Position numbers and translations under genes: made by a program. Positions 8,995 to 13,893 of a DNA stretch of 13,893 nt are shown here, piece by piece (position 1 is the stretch's first letter; the number at the start of each line of letters is the position of its first letter). Location: contig JAQBNV010000345.1 in assembly GCA_028288395.1 (NCBI GenBank), positions 1-13,893 of the forward strand. The letters run 5' to 3'. Source of the DNA: Adhaeribacter sp. GTDB lineage: Bacteria > Bacteroidota > Bacteroidia > Cytophagales > Hymenobacteraceae. Under the pieces are notes generated by a model. The model was given only the letters and a program-made list of their open reading frames with translations. It was not told the DNA's origin and ran no database searches.

Positions 8995-9233
8995 AAAACA
9001 AAATAAAGTAGCCAAATAAAATAAATTTATATAATATAGTGCAGAAAGGCAAGGACTGTTTTATGAGATCTATATTTTTCTCTATTTATATTTTTTTCAC
9101 TCTCATTTACTTAACGTATTTCAATTCTGACGCAAACCAGATACTTTAACTGTTTATGATATAATTTGTTAAATAATCTATTTATCTTATATTTTATCAA
9201 AACTGGTGAGCCGGAATAAAAGGAAAATTAACT

Positions 9234-9776
9234 ATGAAAATACCTGAAAAAGAAAATAAACCGGAAGTCTGGTTACGCGGCCACCTACCGGCTGTACCCG
9301 CACTTTTACAACCAATTGCTCATGCCTTGTTGCAAGCCCGCGAAGAGGTAGCCGCATATATGAATGACTTTCCGGAACACCTGCTTTGGCAGCGGCCGGC
9401 CCAAGTAGCGGCCGTGGGGTTTCATTTGCAGCACCTTTCTGGCGTTCTCGATCGCCTATTTACGTATGCCCGTCAGGAATCACTAAATGAGAAGCAATTG
9501 GCAGCGCTGGCTGCGGAGGGAAAGCCCGGCGAATCTGCTCCCGGAAAAGAAGATTTATTATTGATCTTCAACCGGCAGGTAGATCGGGCAATAGAAGAAC
9601 TAATAAATACAGATTTAACTAAGCTTACCGAATTCCGCGGCGTTGGCCGGGCGCATTTACCTTCTACTGTTATGGGTTTGCTGGTTCACGCGGCCGAACA
9701 CACCCAACGCCACGTTGGCCAGCTTTTGGTTACGGCCCGTATTCTGGTGAGTTTAGAGGAAAACCGACCTTCGTAA
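9234..9776 (+). CDS. DinB/YfiT-superfamily putative metal-binding protein
   Basis: This small cytoplasmic protein of 180 residues is predicted to fold as the DinB four-helix bundle. The likely metal triad is visible: a His in helix two (VGFHLQHLSGVLDRL; H64 or H67) and a HxxxH pair in helix four (HAAEHTQRHVGQ; H156 and H160). Members of this superfamily include thiol-dependent S-transferases and many proteins of unknown role, so no reaction can be assigned. The ATG at 9234 follows an A/T-rich leader (AAAATTAACT) and gives the normal family length. The gene stands alone, divergent from the molybdenum hydroxylase operon and convergent with the zinc-ribbon gene. Nothing indicates DNA-damage control. 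Confidence 0.85.
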   Translation: MKIPEKENKPEVWLRGHLPAVPALLQPIAHALLQAREEVAAYMNDFPEHLLWQRPAQVAAVGFHLQHLSGVLDRLFTYARQESLNEKQLAALAAEGKPGESAPGKEDLLLIFNRQVDRAIEELINTDLTKLTEFRGVGRAHLPSTVMGLLVHAAEHTQRHVGQLLVTARILVSLEENRPS

Positions 9777-9897
9777 AAATTTTAATTTTAAGTCCTGCTA
9801 AAACTGATTAAAATAAATATAATATTTTAGTTATTATGTTAAATGATGATCTGATTTTAAATTTTACTATTCTAAATATTCTTCTTGCAATCAAAGG

Positions 9898-11112
9898 TTA
9901 AGATGCAGATGGCAACTTTTCTTCCACATATATTTCAGCCTGACGGGTTAACCGCCAGCCTGCCGTTCCCCCATCCATAACTTTCTGGAACCAAACCCGG
10001 TCATTTTTTAAGTTTATGATTACTTGTTTGAGGTGTACTGGTTTACCGGCTAAGTTTAAAATCCGGTATGCGAAATCAATATTGCCTTCGGTAAAATATT
10101 CCTGGTGGTTCATTCTGGTAATATAATAGGCAATGGTAACAATACGGTTGGGGTTGCCTGAACCCGGCTTTTTTCGCGTAAAGAAGTCTTCCAAAGATAT
10201 TTTATATTCGTTTTTGTACACATCAAATTCATCGGCTACAATCGGGTTTGCCGCTACTTTCCGGGAGAGTGGCAGCGATTTGTGGCTACTGAAACTAGAA
10301 TGCGCAAAAACAATTGATTTTCGGGGTGACCTGCCGGCGGGTTTGTGGCCGCTAGTGGCTGCCATTAACAGCTCCTGCACTTTAGATAAGCCTTGCGCCG
10401 TAAATCTGAATTCATTTTCTTTTACGGTACAGATATATTTTTTAAACAAGCTTTTCCAGTTAGTGCCTAAATTTTTAAACCGGGTTTCGGTAAGTCTTTT
10501 TTCCTTATAAACCTGCCATACGGTTTCTTTTGAAAAAGTAGTTTTTCCAAAACCTGCATTATAAAAGGCATATAAAAGGAGCCATTCATTTTCCCGACAA
10601 TCCAGTTTAATTTCTAAATCATTCAGATGGGGATACTCTGTAAAGGCAGCATCCACCTCTATCCCTTGGTTATCTCCAGGGCTTTTATCGGCTATTGCCT
10701 GCAACCCCCCGGCTGAAAAATTGGCACCTGCCGCACTTTTGTGGTGGTCAGCACTATTAATTAATGTTTGGTTAATTTCCCGAAAATTAAGTTGTTGGCT
10801 GGTGCCCTGCCCTAATTTATTTTTCAACAAATCGGCTACTACTTCTTTAATTTCTTTTCCTACATCATTCGAAAACTCGATTTCATAAAATCGCTCATCT
10901 TTATTTTCTTTAAATTTTATCAGGTTTTGAGGCTTGGATATTACAGGGGAGGGGTTACCCACTACCGGTATACCACAGGCAATACAATGTTTCGCATCTG
11001 CCGGCAATTGCTCCTGACATCCTTTACACCGCAACTGGGTACCGCATTGGTAACAGAATATGGCTTTTTCCAAAGCGGCCGTATCGCAGGTTAGGCAAAT
11101 AATTTCTTCCAT
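9898..11112 (-). CDS. Uncharacterised zinc-ribbon protein with two winged-helix-like repeats
   Basis: The 404-residue product is not one I can name. The N-terminus has four CxxC pairs (C6/C9, C20/C23, C29/C32, C43/C46), which fit two consecutive zinc ribbons. Residues about 70-115 are mixed charged sequence (YEIEFSNDVGKEIKEVV). Two regions then resemble each other. At 174-249, a hydrophobic helix start (EWLLLYAFY) leads through FSKETVWQVYKEKRL to FRFTAQGLSKVQELL. At 321-400, PNRIVTIAYYI leads through FTEGNIDFAYRILNL to WRLTRQAEIYVEEKL. Each ends like the wing and last helix of a winged-helix domain, suggesting an internal duplication. The linker at 250-290 is rich in Ser, Lys and Arg. No signal or membrane segment is seen. 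DNA binding is an inference from fold-like features only. Its promoter lies in the A/T-rich region next to the origin-like cluster. Confidence 0.8.
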   Translation of the reverse strand: MEEIICLTCDTAALEKAIFCYQCGTQLRCKGCQEQLPADAKHCIACGIPVVGNPSPVISKPQNLIKFKENKDERFYEIEFSNDVGKEIKEVVADLLKNKLGQGTSQQLNFREINQTLINSADHHKSAAGANFSAGGLQAIADKSPGDNQGIEVDAAFTEYPHLNDLEIKLDCRENEWLLLYAFYNAGFGKTTFSKETVWQVYKEKRLTETRFKNLGTNWKSLFKKYICTVKENEFRFTAQGLSKVQELLMAATSGHKPAGRSPRKSIVFAHSSFSSHKSLPLSRKVAANPIVADEFDVYKNEYKISLEDFFTRKKPGSGNPNRIVTIAYYITRMNHQEYFTEGNIDFAYRILNLAGKPVHLKQVIINLKNDRVWFQKVMDGGTAGWRLTRQAEIYVEEKLPSAS

Positions 11113-11156
11113 AAATTTCTATTAAATACCAAAGCCTGACTTAGAAAATATCTTTG

Positions 11157-11185
11157 CAAATATAAGAACCCACATATCAAATATA
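11157..11185 (-). promoter_or_regulatory. Tandem Bacteroidota-type -7 elements upstream of the zinc-ribbon gene
   Basis: Read on the minus strand, TATATTTG occurs at 11164-11157 and again at 11185-11178. Both match the Bacteroidota -7 consensus TAnnTTTG exactly. The nearer box lies 45 bases before the ATG at 11112, which would give a leader of roughly 35-40 bases. I did not find a -33 TTG at the expected 17-21 base distance for either box, so only half of the promoter signature is present. Confidence 0.4.
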
Positions 11186-11188
11186 AGA
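11157..11188. repeat. Direct repeat of CAAATATAAGA, 21-bp period
   Basis: CAAATATAAGA occurs at 11157-11167 and 11178-11188, exactly 21 bp apart (two helical turns). The core AAATATAAGA recurs at 11311-11320, beyond the DnaA-box-like cluster, and TATAAGA again at 11466-11472 and 11719-11725. The first two copies overlap the TATATTTG promoter-like boxes on the other strand, so they may be promoter elements, iteron-like protein sites, or both. Confidence 0.55.
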
Positions 11189-11210
11189 CCAGAAAACAAA
11201 ATTTTATCTC

Positions 11211-11272
11211 TATGGATAACTACCACTTATTCACACATGTCAATAAGTATGGATAACTATAAATTATTAACA
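11211..11272. other. Candidate replication-origin core: cluster of DnaA-box-like 9-mers
   Basis: Five 9-mers resembling the DnaA box TTATNCACA lie within 62 bp: TTATCCATA (11211-11219, minus), TTATTCACA (11227-11235, plus, full match), TTATTGACA (11239-11247, minus), TTATCCATA (11248-11256, minus) and TTATTAACA (11264-11272, plus). All but the second have one mismatch. The two TTATCCATA copies belong to an identical 12-mer, TATGGATAACTA. A weaker TTATAAACA follows at 11385-11393. The cluster adjoins 240 bp of 19% G+C, as a duplex-unwinding element would. Mismatched boxes arise easily by chance in such DNA, and dnaA is not nearby. Bacteroidota origins are not always beside dnaA, so its absence does not exclude the idea. 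Confidence 0.4.
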
Positions 11273-11313
11273 ATACTTAAATATTAAGAAAACATATAGC
11301 TTGAAATGATAAA

Positions 11314-11336
11314 TATAAGATTTGGCATATCTTATA
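11314..11336. repeat. Perfect 8-bp inverted repeat TATAAGAT-N7-ATCTTATA
   Basis: TATAAGAT (11314-11321) and ATCTTATA (11329-11336) are perfect complements separated by TTGGCAT. The same octamer occurs singly at 11719-11726. A symmetric site of this size fits binding by a dimeric regulator. The arms are too A/T-rich, and lack a U tract, for a terminator. It may be part of the origin-like region or an operator, but it lies about 200 bp from the zinc-ribbon start codon. Confidence 0.45.
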
Positions 11337-11544
11337 AATGAATTAATTTATTCTAAGCGATATGTATGTAATTAAGATAAATTCTTATAAACACTTATGA
11401 TGAACAACAACGTCTTATTAATTTTGGTTTAAATTTTAAATAAAGAAAATTAAATAATTAGATATTATAAGAAGTAATAAATTGCAGAAATTATTTGAAG
11501 AGACTTTGAAGAATATTACATTCAGTATATAACCTATATAAGCT

Positions 11545-11639
11545 AGCAGCTCGTAGCTGTTTTGAAAAAGGGTATTTCAAAGGAACTATAGTAAAAGGAC
11601 AGCTATATTGGAAAACTGGTATCTGGGATTTTTATCAGT
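11545..11639 (+). other. Run of three short potential hairpins
   Basis: Three potential stems follow one another: AGCAGCT-CGT-AGCTGTT (11545-11561, one G-U pair), TTTGAAA-N7-TTTCAAA (11561-11581, perfect) and ACTGGTA-N11-TATCAGT (11615-11639, one G-U pair). The first is followed by only a short T run. They could be a small structured RNA, operator sites or chance pairing. No promoter or terminator for a small RNA could be placed. Confidence 0.2.
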
Positions 11640-11762
11640 CAATTATGTTTCATAGGTGAGTCAGGCCTTAGTTTCCCCTCTCCTCCCCTGCTTTCCTGTT
11701 GATTTATGCCTTACCTTATATAAGATAAGACCTCTCTGCACCAGCTTTATTATTTATCTACA

Positions 11763-11796
11763 TAAAAAAAAGCCCTGCCGGTAAGGACAGAGCTTT
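11763..11796 (-). terminator. Intrinsic terminator of ppc
   Basis: On the minus strand, AAAGCTCTGTC, a six-base loop (CTTACC) and GGCAGGGCTTT form an 11-bp stem with two G-U pairs, directly followed by further Ts, giving eight Ts in a row. It begins 21 bases after the ppc stop codon. This is a textbook rho-independent terminator on the minus strand. It should stop ppc transcripts before they enter the A/T-rich region. Confidence 0.9.
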
Positions 11797-11817
11797 CTTA
11801 TCTATTTAACTTAACTT

Positions 11818-13893
11818 TTAAGCAGAATTTCTCTCGGCGTTAATTATACCAAAGGAGCATCGCATCACTAACTTTTCGTATATCTTTTTATCGTAATCTT
11901 TTGGTGCTTCTTCCATTTCACGAATTTTAGTTAAAGCGTATTGTTGGATGGATATCAATGGTAATTCAATTCTTTGCCGCAACTGAATAGACAAGTGATC
12001 GATGGGCTTATCGGCCATCAGCTCGTTGCCGCCCGAAAGCATCAACAGGTATTTCTTGGTCCGCTCAAATTCTTCAAACATAATATTCCAAAGTACGCCA
12101 TATTTAGGATGCTTGGACAGGTAAGCTGTAACTGGAAAGAAACATTTATTCATGGCCATTTCGCAGTTATCCAGCAAAGTTTTAAAGAAAAGCGATTGAC
12201 TGTATAAATCCTTAACGGTTTCCCACTGCCCGGCTTCTTCTAATTTCTGCATCGCTGTTCCGACACCAAAATAACCTGGCACGTTTTGTTTTAATTGGCT
12301 CCAGGCACCTACATAAGGCACCGCCCGTAAATCATCCAGGTTCAACTGCCCTGATTTACGTTTTGAAGGCCGGCTGCCAATATTAGCTTCGGCATAATAA
12401 CGCAAGGGGCTTACATAATTTAAATATTCCAGAAAATCTGGATGAATTTTAAGTTTATTATAGGCATCGTAAGATTCCTGAGCCAGCAATTGTAAAATGT
12501 TTTCCTGTTGTTCATTCAGTGTATTAATACGTTCGGAGAAGAGCGCTGTACTAATGCCGGCGTGCATCAATTGCTCGATATTAAATCGGGCGGCATCGGC
12601 AGTTCCAAAATTCGAACTGATGGTTTGCCCCTGAATGGTAAGCTGAATTTCTTTGTTCGCAATATTTTGGCCCATCGAAGCATAAAACTGGTGGGTTTTA
12701 CCGCCTCCCCGAGCCGGTGGCCCGCCCCGCCCATCAAAGAATACAACGTCAATTTCATATTTTTTAGATATAGCCGTGAGGGCTTCTTTGGCTTTATATA
12801 TACTCCAATTGGCCATTAAATAACCGCCGTCTTTAGTCCCATCCGAAAAACCCAGCATAATGGTTTGGACATTCTGGCGTAGACTCAGGTGCCGGCGATA
12901 AACCGGGTTTTCGTACAAGGTTTGCATTACCTGAGCTGCTTCCTGTAAATCACTGATCGTTTCGAAGAGCGGCACAATATCGATGTTCATTCGCTCTCGT
13001 TTCCAGCCGCTGAGTAAGAACAAACCGTAAACTTCAATAATATTTAAAGCACTGGTGCTATGGCTGATGATATACCGGTGGCAGCCCTCTTCCCCGTTAC
13101 ATTTCTGAATGGTTTTAATTACCCCAATGGTTTCTAAGGTATCGCGATATATTTCATTCGTAAAAATGGAAGGGTCTATCTTTTCCGAGATATTCAGTAA
13201 AGCATTAATCTTATCATTTTCCGAAAGCGCTTTATAGTCAGCGGGTAAGGCCTCGGTTAAATCGGCTATTTTTTCGATTAACTGGGCGTGAACCGAACTG
13301 TCCTGTCGGATATCGAGCGAAGCAAAATACAAACCAAATAAATCCAGTTTATTCAGCAGGTTTTCAACCTGGTTTATAAAAAGTCCGTTGTGGTATTTGG
13401 TAATGGTTTCCTTTATCTGCAGCAGGGTATTTTTAATTTCGTCTTTTGTCAGGTCGGCTTTGTAACCCGGTACAAATAGATTATTATAAAGCCGCTGTTC
13501 AAGTTCGGCCAATAAATTAGCTACTCCTTTGAAGGTCAGGCGTTTTTTCAGCCGGCGTACTTCCAGGTAATAAGATTTAACAATTCCGCCCCGCAACGCC
13601 TCCGAAACTTTCAGCGTTGTTTCGGCAAAAACAAAAGGATTACCATCCCGGTCGCCTCCTGGCCAAAAACCCATCCGAATGAGAGGATTATTGGGGTTGA
13701 TAGCCTCGGGAAATTGGTTTTTAAGATAAGATAATAGCTGGCCGGCGGCGTTATAAAAAACATTCTCCAGAAACCAGATTAAATTAACCGCTTCATCGTA
13801 AGGTGTTGGCTTTTCCTTTTTGAAAAAAGGTGTTTTGCCCAGTTGTTGCAGGTAAGAGTTAGCCAGAGCCGTATTATCGCTATCGAGAGCTTT
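11818..13893 (-). CDS. ppc: Phosphoenolpyruvate carboxylase (5' end beyond the window)
   Basis: The enzyme adds bicarbonate to PEP to give oxaloacetate and phosphate, replenishing the TCA cycle in the cytoplasm. The frame is open from the right edge, giving 691 residues. The Met at 13674 is internal, since IRMGFWPGGDRDGNPF continues through it. Roughly 160-200 N-terminal residues, including the catalytic TAHPTE His, lie outside. Visible motifs are GGDRDGNP (about 79-86), MLGFSDGTKDGG, FFDGRGGPPARGGGKTH (385-401) and GSRPSKR. Where E. coli has His579 (FHGRGG), this protein has Asp (387), which I believe is common in Bacteroidota. Counterparts of the four E. coli aspartate-inhibitor residues are kept: R587 as R395, K773 as K583, R832 as R639 and N881 as N689, so aspartate feedback inhibition is plausible. 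The C-terminus is RNSA rather than RNTG. A strong terminator follows. Confidence 0.96.
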   Translation of the reverse strand, partial: KALDSDNTALANSYLQQLGKTPFFKKEKPTPYDEAVNLIWFLENVFYNAAGQLLSYLKNQFPEAINPNNPLIRMGFWPGGDRDGNPFVFAETTLKVSEALRGGIVKSYYLEVRRLKKRLTFKGVANLLAELEQRLYNNLFVPGYKADLTKDEIKNTLLQIKETITKYHNGLFINQVENLLNKLDLFGLYFASLDIRQDSSVHAQLIEKIADLTEALPADYKALSENDKINALLNISEKIDPSIFTNEIYRDTLETIGVIKTIQKCNGEEGCHRYIISHSTSALNIIEVYGLFLLSGWKRERMNIDIVPLFETISDLQEAAQVMQTLYENPVYRRHLSLRQNVQTIMLGFSDGTKDGGYLMANWSIYKAKEALTAISKKYEIDVVFFDGRGGPPARGGGKTHQFYASMGQNIANKEIQLTIQGQTISSNFGTADAARFNIEQLMHAGISTALFSERINTLNEQQENILQLLAQESYDAYNKLKIHPDFLEYLNYVSPLRYYAEANIGSRPSKRKSGQLNLDDLRAVPYVGAWSQLKQNVPGYFGVGTAMQKLEEAGQWETVKDLYSQSLFFKTLLDNCEMAMNKCFFPVTAYLSKHPKYGVLWNIMFEEFERTKKYLLMLSGGNELMADKPIDHLSIQLRQRIELPLISIQQYALTKIREMEEAPKDYDKKIYEKLVMRCSFGIINAERNSA

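Larger units (their letters stand above)
11113..11817. other. Long gene-free, very A/T-rich region
   Basis: There is no coding sequence here; the ATG frames I followed are under 20 codons. By direct count, G+C is 75 of 360 bases (21%) in 11161-11520, falling to 15% in 11401-11460, and rises to about 33% in 11521-11580. In order it contains two TATATTTG promoter-like boxes, the DnaA-box-like cluster, a perfect inverted repeat, an extremely A/T-rich stretch, three short hairpins (11545-11639), an 18-base pure pyrimidine run (11672-11689) and the ppc terminator. Part of it must serve the zinc-ribbon gene as promoter, but 705 bp is far more than the other gaps in this window. Confidence 0.85.

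Noticed and set aside
9160..9168. TATAATTTG upstream of the DinB-type gene as a promoter
   Set aside because: It is close to TATAAT and to TAnnTTTG, but matches the latter only out of register and has no TTG or TTGACA-like element at a suitable distance upstream.
11211..11255. ATG-started 14-codon frame inside the DnaA-box-like cluster
   Set aside because: It is too short and lies within repeats that explain the sequence better.
13672..13674. ATG at 13674 as the true start of ppc
   Set aside because: Upstream codons to the window edge are open and continue PEP carboxylase sequence (for example NPNNPLIRMGFWPGGDRDG).

Overview
The window looks like chromosomal DNA from a member of the Bacteroidota, most likely a Cytophagales or Hymenobacteraceae-type bacterium. 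This is an inference from gene content and style. Start codons follow A/T-rich leaders without Shine-Dalgarno sequences. A Bacteroidota-type -7 promoter motif (TAnnTTTG) is present. The PEP carboxylase carries FFDGRGG where E. coli has FHGRGG, and the Pta is the long three-domain form. No rRNA, tRNA, CRISPR array or intact mobile element was seen.

Layout, left to right. A decayed EamA-type transporter (2-394, +) has two in-frame stops. A MscS-family mechanosensitive channel follows (550-2289, -). After a 483-bp divergent gap come phosphate acetyltransferase (pta, 2773-4863, +) and acetate kinase (ackA, 4961-6190, +), which together interconvert acetyl-CoA, acetyl phosphate and acetate with ATP formation. 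Convergent to them is a two-gene operon (8994 down to 6369, -) for a molybdenum hydroxylase: a 2Fe-2S subunit, then a Tat-exported molybdopterin subunit. Next are a DinB-superfamily protein (9234-9776, +) and an unfamiliar protein with four CxxC pairs and two winged-helix-like repeats (9898-11112, -). PEP carboxylase (11818-13893, -) runs off the right edge and ends at a strong intrinsic terminator.

The most unusual stretch is the 705-bp gene-free region 11113-11817. Bases 11161-11520 are only about 21% G+C. They hold a 62-bp cluster of five DnaA-box-like 9-mers, including one full match to TTATNCACA and a repeated 12-mer containing TTATCCATA, together with AAATATAAGA repeats and a perfect 8-bp inverted repeat. 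This architecture resembles a replication origin (oriC). It is a candidate only; a genome-wide GC-skew plot would decide it.

Metabolically, pta/ackA and ppc act around the acetyl-CoA and PEP/oxaloacetate nodes but are separate transcription units here. The remaining genes are unrelated housekeeping or accessory functions.
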